In this document: piece after piece, positions 43,466 to 54,714 of the stretch
Layout of the letters: the number at the start of each line of letters is the position of its first letter
How positions within the stretch are numbered: position 1 is the first letter of the stretch
From: Fragilaria radians
Taxonomy: Eukaryota; Bacillariophyta; Fragilariophyceae; Fragilariales; Fragilariaceae
Direction of reading: 5' to 3'
Assembly: GCA_900642245.1 (NCBI GenBank)
Contig: CAAAJI010000011.1
Location: 86,339-150,338, forward strand
DNA: 64,000 nucleotides
Program-made: the position numbers and the translations under genes
Notes under the pieces: model-generated
Seen by the model: the letters and a program-made list of their open reading frames with translations, nothing else
Told to the model about the DNA's origin: nothing
Databases searched by the model: none

Positions 43466-44144
43466 CAAAGAAGAACCTCCTAAGGTTGTCTAATCTGTAT
43501 GAGTCCCACATACATGTTTATTGCCTCAAGGCAGCGCGACTTTTAACGTTCTTTTGATACTTCTGCAAATCATGATCAAAGACAATCACGCATTCATGAT
43601 CCAACCATTCATTGATTAAGGTAAGCATCAAAATTCTTCTTTACAAATGCAAGGACCAAAGCTTAGTGAACTGACATGTAAGTCCAAATTTATTTCCTAG
43701 TATTCACTCAAAATTTGAGAGAAAGTCTTACATTCATCATATATATAATCTTTTAATATAATGGCTAATACCCATGTCCTAGATTTCCATAGGACAGCGC
43801 CAATCTTGATAATCTCTTGGAAAGTCTGAATGGAATTTTACAGATCTTCTTCATCAATGGTTTAGGTAAGTTAGAATATCTAGACGCTTCAAAGCTTTCA
43901 TATTTCCAACAGGAATTAGAGATGAGACATTGTATGAATCCCAATTTGATAAAGATTTTAATGCTACAAAATCAACAAATGCGTAGATTAATCTCGCTAG
44001 CGAACATAAATCAAGGTTAACCTTGTCAGGTAGATTAAAACTCTTCGCTTCTTTCAAGGAAACATGAATTTGAAGGACAGAGAGCTTGAAGACTTTCTGC
44101 TTGCATTGTTCATCCTGTATCATTAACATTCAGAAGGATATGCT
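43466..44144. other. Intergenic, no supported gene
   Basis: Overlapping opposite-strand frames at 43817-44020 and 43854-44129 have no recognisable domain. The minus frame lies directly beyond the DCP2 stop and is probably 3' flank. Confidence 0.4.
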
Positions 44145-45740
44145 TCATAATCTCTTAACAATAACCTTAGACATTGCTTCCATAATTGCGTGAACGTCAA
44201 AGCGAAATGTGTCATTGTGAACCCTTTCATCTCTGCTTTGTAGCTTTTGTATCCAAAGTTGGATAAACTGTTTGTTTTCTTCGATATTCTTTAATTGTTT
44301 CTTTTTGTGTTCGATGTATGACACTTTAATGGATGGGATATGGCTGGAAGTTGGAATTCCTTTGTTGTTTCCTTGCCTTCTATTGGTAATTTCTAAATCT
44401 GTAAGGAATAACAAATTATGATCGCCCGACAAAGGATTATCAGCTGAGTAATCTTGATCAGACTCAACTGACTGTAAGTTCAACGGAGCCATCCTGTCGG
44501 ATTTACTTGGCTTGAGAACTTGAGGTGGTGTGGGTCCCTTGGCGGGAGAAACAACTTCTCCCCACGGGGTTTCTCCCCTAGTTGAAAAGAAAGGACGCAA
44601 CTCTTCCTCTTCTTCTTCAGAATAATTCTGGATCGTTGCCACGAATCTACTTCTGTCTAGGGGACTAGCAAGTTGAGATTTATCGTTAGAGTTCATAAAG
44701 CTCCCGCCCACAATACGAAAGGCATGAGGATCCACCCCATTAAATCCTTTTTCCACGAAAATATGTGGGTTTCCATCGTATTGAATCTTTTTCCCAATTA
44801 TCTTTTCATTTGCCTTAAACATATCGGATTCAGTCCAGCCACTTAAATCCCCAGGATTAGCCAATCCGGTTTTAGCCACCGAATCGTCGTCATGTACGCG
44901 CCCTCGACTGTTGTTTCGTCCGCGACTAGTGTTCTCATTTTTTATTCTTTTATTACTACAAGGTCTTTTTGGATAAGGTGAAGACTGCTTTTTAACATTC
45001 CGACTTTGCTGCTTGATCCACCGCCTGAGCTGTTTGATGAACGGAAGGACGGCGAAAGTTTTCTTAGGAAGGTCATCTATGTCGTGCCACTGTATTGTTT
45101 CAACCTCTTTTCTTGCAATGGGGGCAAAGGGAAAATCGATTGGTACTCCCTTACAAACGTAAAGTGTTCTTCTCTTTCCGGCGTCAATGGCAACAAGACT
45201 GTCCTCTTCGCGAAGAGGTCCCCATGAAATTACATCTCCATTTTCAAGCATTTCCTTTGCTTTCCCAAAACAACAGCTTGGATCAAATCCAGTTTCCTCG
45301 TAGGTTTCCCTTGAACCGGCTTCGATTCCTGATTCATTTTGGTTGACTTTACCTGCGGGAAAAGTCCATGACTTACTTTTCCATATCTGACAAAGTACAA
45401 TTTTATCACAATGATCATTTAGAAGGATTGTCCCATAAGTAGATATACCACGCTTGTATGATGAAAATTGTTCCCACATGTCATGAAATTTCTCTTCTGA
45501 TAGTAGCGGGGAAATTTGAAACATTTTTGAGGCGAAAGGCTTCAAAGATTTGAAACGGGGCAATGGTAGCTCACTACAATCACAATGGAAATCGTCATAA
45601 AACCAATAGGCTTGTTCCAGCTGAAAAAAAATTCGATCCGCTGTTTCCAACTCCTCTGGTGGGAGATTCAAAATGAATCGAGTGTGGACATCTTCGAGAG
45701 CGTCCTCATATGCTTTTTCAACTTCGGTAGTGTTTGCCAT
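44145..45740 (-). CDS. mRNA decapping enzyme DCP2
   Basis: Nudix hydrolase that removes the m7G cap from mRNA, releasing m7GDP, in P-bodies together with DCP1. Single exon, 531 residues from the ATG at 45740 (the frame is open from a GTG 12 bases upstream, which I do not use). N-terminal all-helical regulatory domain: FILNLPPEELETADRIFFQLEQAYWFYDDF (around residues 22-50), the DCP2 box A signature. The Nudix fold follows with the Box GKVNQNESGIEAGSRETYEETGF (about 130-152), matching GX5EX7REUXEEXGU; the catalytic glutamates are E148 and E149. Box B-like WHDIDDLP and FIKQLRRWI close the domain (about 230-245). The C-terminal half is low complexity and basic/acidic, as usual for DCP2 tails that bind decapping activators. 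Divergent from the DENN gene. Confidence 0.92.
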   Translation of the reverse strand: MANTTEVEKAYEDALEDVHTRFILNLPPEELETADRIFFQLEQAYWFYDDFHCDCSELPLPRFKSLKPFASKMFQISPLLSEEKFHDMWEQFSSYKRGISTYGTILLNDHCDKIVLCQIWKSKSWTFPAGKVNQNESGIEAGSRETYEETGFDPSCCFGKAKEMLENGDVISWGPLREEDSLVAIDAGKRRTLYVCKGVPIDFPFAPIARKEVETIQWHDIDDLPKKTFAVLPFIKQLRRWIKQQSRNVKKQSSPYPKRPCSNKRIKNENTSRGRNNSRGRVHDDDSVAKTGLANPGDLSGWTESDMFKANEKIIGKKIQYDGNPHIFVEKGFNGVDPHAFRIVGGSFMNSNDKSQLASPLDRSRFVATIQNYSEEEEEELRPFFSTRGETPWGEVVSPAKGPTPPQVLKPSKSDRMAPLNLQSVESDQDYSADNPLSGDHNLLFLTDLEITNRRQGNNKGIPTSSHIPSIKVSYIEHKKKQLKNIEENKQFIQLWIQKLQSRDERVHNDTFRFDVHAIMEAMSKVIVKRL

Positions 45741-47199
45741 GGCTATCGTCACCTAACTTCTATACAGACAGCATTTGATACTAATGCACTTACTTGCACT
45801 ACCCACCACATAAAACCTTAACTTTATACCGTAAATACAAAAAGTGGTCAAGGGTTTGAAAGGATTTTCCATTTAGTGTTCTGTATCTTGGTGTTTTAGG
45901 GGTCACTATTAAATCGGAAGTCTACACATTATGTCCGCAATCCCATGTTGCAAAATCCTCGTAAATGATGGATTTCTATTTTTGTGGTTGATGCAATTTC
46001 CCAGAAGAATAATGCCATCTTATCATTGGAAGAATTGGCAATAATGTTGTCAATGTAGCTTTAGGACATTGCTACAACGGGTTGAATACTGCTGCAGGGT
46101 GACACACAGAACTTACCATTATCAAAAGATATTCTCCAGAAGTATGTGAATACTTCTCTCTTTCATAAAATCATGCTCACGCTACTTTGCATGACCTTGA
46201 TCTATTTTTGTGTTCAAGACACGGTATTTGCACTTTTCAATTGATAACATCCATGGCATAGCTAAAAATCACAACCATAGAGATCCATCAGATAGGGAAA
46301 GAATTCGTTCAATTTCTGAGTCCTTATTGGAAAGAGATGAGATCGACAGCGTCACATCTTTTCCAAATCCATGTCCATTCTGTGGAGATTCGAAATCATC
46401 CTCTGAACCATTGACCTTATCTAAATGCTCCCTCTTGGAAAAAGCACATTAAGATGTTAGTCCTTATGGCTTATGCACTGCCATTGAATGTATTCTTAGT
46501 ACTTTCTCTCCCATGTTGTCTCTTAGGAGAATTCTGAACATTTGAAAATACTCCTATTTCATAATTCTTTAGCTACATCTTTATATTTTCAAAATTTCCT
46601 TGATTTAGTCAAAGATTTAAATGGAAAATTTCAAGTGGAAGAGCATGAAAAAAGGTAAAAGCTTGATTGGATAATCTCCAGCAAATTCTTGATGAATTCA
46701 CTTAGAGCAACAATAAGGAAATTATGTTGTCATCGGTGCTTCCTAGTTTCGAGATTCAGAATCCCGGTTTGCACTATTCTTTCTTAACTTTATATCTAAA
46801 GTACATCCGTTTATCTAAGCTGTAACTATTTCCAACGATATTATTTGTGGCAGGATATGCATTCTTCCAACATTCCATAATCTTCATTAATTGAGTTAAC
46901 AAAGTACAGTATGATTGCTAATGGGCGATTTTTTCAGCAATCTTGATATCTTTTTCTGTTGTTTAAAAGATCTGAACCAACACAGTCTGAGCAGATTCTT
47001 GAGAAAACTACTTTCTTATTTTCTTTACGAGCCATTGCCACAGAATTTGTGATGTTGATTAAAAAGGCTGATGGGAATTTTTAAGTGCTGTAAAACTCGA
47101 GCATGAAAAACTCGTGATTTTTCAGATTTCCTTAGTTTTGATTTTAAAAAAGGAATACTTGCTTATGAATTAAGGGCATGCTTTCCGAATAGAAACCAT
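45741..47199. other. Intergenic between DCP2 and the DENN gene
   Basis: About 1.46 kb separating divergent genes, so it holds both promoters. The ATG frame at 46210-46452 (plus, 80 residues) has a CPFCG motif but only one such pair and no other sign of a gene. Nothing else seen. Confidence 0.45.
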
Positions 47200-50100
47200 A
47201 TGCAAGTCGAAATCATACAAAAGCGTGGCGGTGTCGCGGACTACTTCGCTGTTCTGGGTATTGGAGAGCGATTTGAGTGGCAACACACCAAGAAAAAAGC
47301 TGGTATGCTAAAGGAACATGAACGAAACGAAGAACTCGAAAGTGAGGTTGACTTAATGAAAAGATTCTATCGAGAAATTGTGGAAGTCGATATTGTCACC
47401 AAAGGTTTCGATATCCACGAGACCTCAACTATTGCGTCTCAAGGTCGGAACTACCCAGACGAAGACAGGTCTCAATCTTCGTATGATAGCGCCAAAGGTT
47501 CTTCTCGAACAAACGCAATGGAAAATAAACTCAGAAAAGAGGCAATTTTATCGACGGAAACGCTTGCTATTTCAAGTGATGTAGATAGTAGCACTGCTAG
47601 ATACTCCATGTTAGAATGGGATGGGTTTACAATTTTACGCACCACGTGTCAAGCTGGAAGAGCCTCAGGTGGAGAAGATCAAGCTTGTCTTGCTAAAATT
47701 CTCCTTCAAGAAAAATCATCAAATTCAATGTCGTTGTGGTCTAAATCTCAAATATTCAATGCCAATCTTGATCCATTCTTTGGTTTTCGAGGTGAGATTC
47801 TTGGTCAGACGATTCACGACGCCGAGCAGACTTCTTTCAAGCAAATAGGCCGTAAAGTGACAAGTACCATTCGCCATCAATTTGCCCCTCTACTTCATGC
47901 GCATGATCAAAGATTGAATCGACCCTCTCATGGTTTGCAATTCCTATTAGCTTTTCGACAGCGTGGCCCAGATGAAATCGATCGACCTGCAATTGCGGAT
48001 TTGGACCTTCGATTTATTAGGATCCATGTTGATACGATCTATTCTACTCGAATTAAATCCGAAGGGCTAACCGGTGATACTTCAGACACGAAAAGTGAAA
48101 CCTTAAGACGTGGGATTCACACAGGGGTTGCTATGGCAGCTCGAGTTGCTGAAGCAAGTAAGCAGAAAATCCTGGAAAAGTACAGGGAAAAGTACGTTTC
48201 TCCCAAAAAAATTATTTCTGTTCACAACTTGAATCATATTGATGTTGATCATTCAGATGCTATTCTAGTATCTCTTGAAGATTTATTGACCATCCCTGGA
48301 TCATTTGATGAATGGGTAATACCAGAGCCGTTTCAGCGCATCAAAATCCCTGCCAAAGCAAAAAGTGAAAATCTGTCGTCATTTCGGGGAGGCAGAAAGA
48401 CTCATGTATTGCCGCTCAGAATGAATGATTATCGTAGCCTAGATCAGGTTCTGGTTGAGGATACTACCACGCAAGCAAGTGATCCATCCGGGATTGGTGT
48501 TGAAGCCTACTTCGATGGCTCATCTTTTGTTCTGAGCCCAGCATCTTCAGTTGCAGGCACTTCAGATATTAGTGCCTTTCAACTTTCTTCGGCTGGAACT
48601 GTAAACAATATGGACACTCCACTTCTTCATGATGATTTAGATCTGGCATCAAGCTTTGAAGTGCTAGAGCCAAGTATCTACATGCCTCAGGTATTGAGAA
48701 CGAGTGATCTTCCTATCCTTTCATCGAATAGTCAAAGCGAACCCTATGAATATATTCCTGTCCTAGTTACCCGACGACAACGCGTGGGAGATGAAGAGCG
48801 GTATCATGAAGATCCCGCAGTTGTTGATCTTGCAGTCACATTTCGAGACAGTAAGGGTGATGTAATTCTGCCTCAAATGCTCGATGCCGAGGATGACGAT
48901 GACAAAGAGATGGAATTTAATATTTTGGATATTTCTCCATGGTCAGATTATCTTGATATAGGAGACAGTAGATCGGAGCAAACACTCGGATCACCAGCCA
49001 TTATACTAAGGCGAAATCGCCCCCTAGGACTTGCAGACGTCGAGTTCTCGACTCGTGTTCTCGATCGCTTTCCGCAAAAGAATTATAAAGGATTCCCATT
49101 GCCTGAAGAAGAACTTCCAATGTTTTGCTATCCTACTGGATGTAGACTGATTCGCGCGCGATATAGTGATTGTCCACTCCCTCAATATTTTGGCTTTGTT
49201 GTTAAGGTAAGTTATGAATTTGAGTTATCAAAATGTCAATTTAAGGCTAACTACACTTAGAATGAACGCGGTGAAAGTATCTACGTATCTTGTGTTTCTT
49301 TTATGGAACGTATTACCAAGGAAAAAGTAGAGTATTTGAATGAGATTTCTCATCGTCGGAATCGAGTGTCCATTCCTCATAGGATTTTCTCTCGTCGTCA
49401 CTCGAACCAACGCTTTGCAAGTACGGTGAATTATCATGATATCAACCACACGGTAAAACAAAATGGGAATGAAGATTCTCTACTGCAAGGATTCGATGAT
49501 ATGACAACATTCGAAAACAAGACTATTTGCCTGATTAGCCGATACCCCTTTTGGACTGCATTTCGTCGTTTCTTATCCAATCTTCACACTATGTCTTCTT
49601 CACCTTCTACTTTACCAGTCGAAAGATACATTTCACATCTACTTTTATGTGTTGCACTACCGAAACCAGGAGGACCATCTATTATTGTACCACTTCCTGC
49701 CCTATGTTATCCTATGGTACTTTCCCTTCCTCCCAACAAAGATTTCCCACTAGTAGATCTACCTTTTCAAACTCTATTTGCCTGTCTTGATGTTCCAACG
49801 GTGGTAACAATGGTCATTGGGATGCTAGCCCTTGAGCGTAAATTGATTGTTGTATCCACTTGGCCTTCTCTTTTGCTTGATGTATGTGAGCTACTAAAAG
49901 CACTCTTATTTCCTTTCGAATTATGCGCACCATATGTCCCCAGATTAACAGAACCCTTCATGTCCTGTCTTGATTTCCCAGGCGCTATCTTTGTAGGTAT
50001 TCACGACGATCGAAGAACTGATGGCCTTGCTGCTTCAGTTAGAAGTAATCTACCAGAGGACAGCATACTGGTTGATCTCGACACTGGATGTATAAACTGT

Positions 50101-52981
50101 TGTGATAATCGGTTTGAAACTATCAAATCCATTTGGAAAGGACTTCCGCTTGGGCCTAAAGATGTGCTTGTATCGGAACTCGAAACGTTGTGCCGGGATG
50201 CGTGCATAGTTCCAGGCCAAGAACCCCTGGACTCTCACATTGACATCACCTTCAATGTCACATGTGGCCAATCAACTATAGTTGAAGATTTAAGTGACTC
50301 CCCCTACGTTACAAGTCAAATGCTCGATGATAGAGCAATCCGTGATTCTTTCATGCGATTCTTTGCAACGATAATGGCTGGATATGAGCAGTTTTTGGTC
50401 CCCCCAGACTTGGATTTTAAAACTAGTGGTTCAGAATGGTTTGATACACACGGCTTTCTCTCTGCTGCTTCGCCGCCGTATACATCCTATCTTGAAAGCT
50501 TTGTCTGTACTCAACTTTTCCAGTCATTTATTCAGCGAAGGACTGAAGCTAGCGATATCCACTGTCTATTATTTGATGAATGCTTGGCTGAGTATCATTC
50601 TTCTCCGATTCCTTATGGTCGATTGGGTGGTGACGTCGAAACAGTCGCCTCTATTGAAGATGGATCTTCACAAATGCTTTACAGCCTCTTAGTAGATCAA
50701 TGCTGTGCCGAGTCGTATCAAATATCTCGCCCAGTTTCGTCTGACCGAGAACAGAGCGTTAGTGGTGGTCTTCAATCAAAAAGTGTCTCTCAGTTAGAAG
50801 CTTCAGACGTGCTCAGAAATCGGCATGGTGACCTTGTAATGATTCCCTCCAAAAAAGACATTCCAACAAACACTCGATTTGTATACACCGTCGACGGCAA
50901 TCCATGTTTTCCCCAAAAGATGAATGTGAATTATTTTCATCCCTTCCACCCCAGCTCGCGACTTATTGAAGTATCTGATTCCCCACCACCATTAATTACG
51001 AGGACAGAAAGAGAGGTAGAAGAATCTTTGCGAAGGCAAAAAATGACTTCGGAAAATAGCGGAATTCGTAATCAAAGTCGTTGCTTATGGCAACTTCCTA
51101 AACTGATGGTAAGTGCTTCACTAGCCTGTGTCCAAAGTTGTTAACTGCAACTAAGACTTCCCAAATGTTATGTTAAAGGCATCTCATTTTCTGGGGAGCT
51201 GGCTGATCTGTGTCCCTAGCCAGGTATCTCAACTTGACATTGGCCCAGAAAGGCAGTCACAATACCTGATACGAGCTCTTGGTGCAATGCATCTGTTGCG
51301 AAACAAGCAAAGAATACTCCCTGATGAAGCTGCGTATCGGGCAATGATAGTTGCTTGTGGAAGCGTTGCTACTGATCGTCGTCTAGATCTAGGAGCACTT
51401 TTTGGTTTGCTGAGAGCTGATGGCATCTTCCCTAGTGCCGTCACTCTCGGTCAATACACTCGTTCACTTGCCGAAGGATATTCAAAGCGAGCAAGTCGAA
51501 CGGATGCTCCCTCATTGTTGAACATTAACAATTTAAATGACAAGCAAGATACAGGGTCGATTTATCATCGTCTAGAAACTGAGGAACTCATGTTGACTTT
51601 ACTTGATGGAGATATTTCAGTCTTGGAAGAATCTGGTAGACGATGGCGCTCACGTAGTTCTTCTGATAGAGAGTGGGAAAATAAATTAGAGGGAAATGAA
51701 ACCTTGAGTGCAAAAGAATTCTCTAGAAGAGCGAAGGATGAAAAGAAAAGAAGTAGAACAAAAGGCACTTCAAGACCATGGTATCCCGTTTCTATTTCCT
51801 CTTCATTTGTTCCTACAACCGAAAACCTTACCCTCTCATCTGATTTTTCCTCCCGTGTATTGCTAGTGGCACTTTGGTCACGGACGACGGCATGCGAATC
51901 ATGTTCCTACATTCCTCTTGACGAAGAAATTCAAAGTTGTTGGAGTATATTGGAGGGGAACAATGGATCTCAGACAACATGTATTTGTCCTCGATGTCAT
52001 AAACCTTTTTCTCCTTTGCTTGGATACTATGAACTAGACTTAATCGAGGCTTCTTGCTTGCAAACCGAAGACAAGTCACTCCCGCTGAATTTTAATCATC
52101 ATGACGTTTATCCGGAACAGTTATGTGCTTCAGTCGATAGTCGAAACGAAAATCTGATCCCTTACCTAAGTCCTTCAGATGTCCGCTTGCGGCTTGAGGA
52201 CCGAATAAGAGAATACGGAGAGGGAACTTTAAACAGAGATAACCTACGCGAATCCGACCCTATTCTCTTTTTCAACTTTTGGTGGTACTGCTCCCGTTTT
52301 TCACTGCCGTTTCCCCTTCCAATTCACACAGATTGCAATGATGCGAAAGCAAACGATGTGCATCCAAAGCACGCATGTGCATTTTCTGCATGGGGGAAAA
52401 GCACTGCCATATATGCATGTTGCAAAGGTGCCGAGGTGATCTTAAGTACTTATCGCGAATACTGTGAATCACCGCATAGAGAAAAAAGTCGGGAAGACAT
52501 TAATGTTTTCGACGCAGACGTTCCACTACTATCAAAATTCAATATTCAAAACCTTTCAAAACCTGATTGGGATCATAGTGAATTATCCAAAGTTTTGGTT
52601 GGCTTGGTTGATGCATGTGACCATCGGGACCTAAAGCCTGTGATGGAGTGCATGATTAGATCAACGAACGAGAAAAGCAAGTCCCTTAATTCTGGTGTAT
52701 CATCCCATCAGCTTGATGAGATGGATTGGTACAAAATACTCCTGTACTTGGTTACATACCATTGTACATCGGCATTTCATGTTTTCTTTCCTACAACTGT
52801 CAAGCCTTGTAGAGGATATCACTACTGGTGTGCGTATGGCTCTCCATTACCAGTCTTTGATCGAATGTTTCGTGATGCAATGAAGAGACTGAAGGATGAG
52901 GGTATTTGGAAAGGGCATATTCCGCATGTACCTATGGATGTTGCCCTCGGTTTTCGCTGTATTTTTGGACACATGGTTTGA
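47200..52981 (+). CDS. DENND4-type DENN domain protein (Rab guanine-nucleotide exchange factor)
   Basis: Three exons, 47200-49206, 49261-51108 and 51179-52981, give about 1885 residues. DENN proteins exchange GDP for GTP on Rabs; DENND4 members act on Rab10. Order: uDENN start VADYFAVLGIGERFEW near the N-terminus, a long linker, the second uDENN part (GFPLPEEELPMFCYPTG near 635, then CPLPQYFGFVVK at the exon end), cDENN in exon 2 (YPFWTAFRRFLSNLH, PSIIVPLPALCYP, PFQTLFACLDVPTVVTMVIGMLALERKLIVVS) and dDENN after it. Exon 3 has PPR-like helices (ILPDEAAYRAMIVACG, LGALFGLLRADGIFPSAVTLGQY), then the DENND4 C-terminal module: CESCSYIPLDEEIQSCW with a CPRC pair, YLSPSDVRLRLED and DPILFFNFWWYCSRFSLPFPLP. 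This C-terminus is what separates DENND4 from other DENN groups. The third acceptor is ambiguous (see intron). Confidence 0.85.
49207..49260 (+). other. Intron 1 of the DENND4-type gene (inferred)
   Basis: GTAAGT donor and ACTTAG acceptor, 54 bp, phase 0; the shortest intron inferred here. Joins VVK to NERGESIYVS, both parts of uDENN. Confidence 0.85.
51109..51178 (+). other. Intron 2 of the DENND4-type gene, two possible acceptors (inferred)
   Basis: GTAAGT donor at 51109. The acceptor TTAAAG at 51178 gives a 70-bp intron and adds ASHFLGSWLICVPSQ. A second, pyrimidine-rich acceptor AGCCAG at 51223 gives 115 bp. Both keep the frame, so two protein forms differing by 15 residues are possible. 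Confidence 0.6.
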
Positions 52982-53921
52982 TGTAGAAATTGTGACGTTA
53001 CAAACATGTTTGTCCCATGAAGCAATGAAAAATGTCCCAATTCTTTTCGATTTCAATAAAATCGAAGTTCGATCGAAATTGTTCATCCCTTTTGTTGACA
53101 ATAGATTTTTGTTAACTCTATGTAAAATCCCTGGAGTGAATGCTGTCCATATCTTTCCTGCCAGAACTGCCCTATGCTGGTTATCATTAAACAAAACAAA
53201 AAACTTATGATTCTGTAGCTTTTCAAGTTTTCTAATCTGCTATCAAAGCATATTGTCAAATAGGCAATGCCTAATAAATTAGCAAACAAGAACAAAAGAA
53301 AAACAATTTTACTTGGAGAAGATCATGCTTTGCGTATGAACGCATACACTTATTTGAAAGTTATGCTTTCTTGCCTATTTCATTCTCATTGCAATCTCGA
53401 TTGATAATAAACAATATTTAGTAATCCCTTATTATTGCAAAGCATGTGTATTATTTTACAGTTTAATTGTAACATTTTCTAGGTAAAAAATCACGTCGTC
53501 TGAAGTTGACAAAAAGTCGTAGATCGAGTTTCCATTGCAGATAAAATCGATCAAAATTTTACAACTCAAACTTTCAACAGTGAGCGACTTCACAATGAAT
53601 GAGAACAAGCAATTGAATAATCGGAACTCATTTTGTATTCAGATATGTGTTGCTCATTCAACTCTCTTCTTACACGATTTCTGGCTAGATGCAACTTAAG
53701 TTGCAGAATTTTTTCTCTCGCGCATGATCTTTGCCGAGTTATATTCACTAATTCTATCCCTGTTCCAGCTTCATAATTGATCCTAGCTTGAAATGAGTTA
53801 ATGCTTGCTTGTTTGGTTCTCGTTTATTGTCTTTCGGCTACTACAGTAAAGAAAGATAAGGCAAAGTATTATAGGCTAATTTTTGTCAATCAATTCGTTT
53901 GTTACACCTCAATTGTTTAGG
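52982..53921. other. Intergenic, no gene seen
   Basis: Overlapping small frames on both strands at 52847-53295 partly shadow the DENN exon and run into AT-rich flank. No feature recognised. Confidence 0.45.
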
Positions 53922-54185
53922 TTAGAATTCGGAGAACCCACCGGCCATGACAAGATTGTCGAGGAGAATCGCATTTTTCGCAGAAATGAAATTCAGTTCA
54001 TCTCTTGCAGCTTTAAGATCCTGAATCCATGCTTTCGCACCCTGAATGATTTCCAATTTGTAATTCTTCACTTCCGTTCCATTTTCTTGAACTTCCATAG
54101 GAACTCCTCGGCTTTTCAGTGCTACAATGCAGCTACCCTGACCTTTTTTCCTATCAGCAGCTTCGGGAGAGATCAGATATTCCAT
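53922..54185 (-). CDS. Small hypothetical protein, helical
   Basis: ATG at 54185, 87 residues. The N-terminus is basic (DRKKGQGS), then a short beta-like ALKSRGVPMEV and a long helix-prone end (YKLEIIQGAKAWIQDLKAARDELNFISAKNAILLDNL). No family recognised. Its upstream flank holds a Ser/Asp-coding minisatellite. It lies next to a Copia element and may be either a small gene or a transposon-derived frame. Confidence 0.3.
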   Translation of the reverse strand: MEYLISPEAADRKKGQGSCIVALKSRGVPMEVQENGTEVKNYKLEIIQGAKAWIQDLKAARDELNFISAKNAILLDNLVMAGGFSEF

Positions 54186-54235
54186 TTTGGATTATCATCA
54201 TTTCAGTCACACTTCATTACGTGTCACGAATGACC

Positions 54236-54310
54236 AGTCCGTCTCCGAGTCCGTCTTCGAGTCCATGTCCGAGTCCGTCTTCGAGTCCATGAGTCCGTCT
54301 CCGAGTCCAT
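54236..54310. repeat. GAGTCCGTCTCC-type minisatellite
   Basis: Six to seven imperfect copies of a 12-bp unit (GAGTCC followed by GTCTTC, GTCTCC or ATGTCC). On the minus strand an ATG inside the array opens a short frame of MDSKTDSD-like repeats that ends before the 87-residue frame. Confidence 0.8.
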
Positions 54311-54457
54311 CATTCCATTTTAAATTTCGTTTGACTTTGCCGACAGTTATTTCACAGTGTTAAGATGTTACCTGATTATCACATATTGCATGTACTATAT
54401 CCAAAGGCGACTTAGACATAGCGAGCATTCGATCGCTTCCTCAATTCTCGTAATGAT

Positions 54458-54714
54458 TGTTGGAAGGCTAGAGAATTTCTACTATGAAGAAAGTCCTTAC
54501 TTTACCAACACACATGGAACTATTGTTGAAGATTACTACAAAATATCAACAAAATAAAATGAACGTCTATATCGGAGTGAAAAATTCACCCTCCTACATC
54601 TCCACGTGGATTGTGACACTCAACAAATTCTTTTTCTACCATCACTGCTCTCATCTGGATTCACGAATCCTGCTTAACACTTGTATTTTGATGCATCTCG
54701 ACACATCTCCAACA
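54458..54714 (-). repeat. LTR (3' LTR for the minus-strand element)
   Basis: Direct repeat of the segment at 57876-58129, about 80% alike by eye. It starts TGTTGGAAGGCT and ends CATCTCCAACA. Its divergence from the partner indicates an old insertion. Confidence 0.88.

Noticed and set aside
46210..46452. Plus-strand frame with CPFCG, possibly a zinc-finger protein
   Set aside because: Only one Cys pair, AT-rich flanks, no splice partners.
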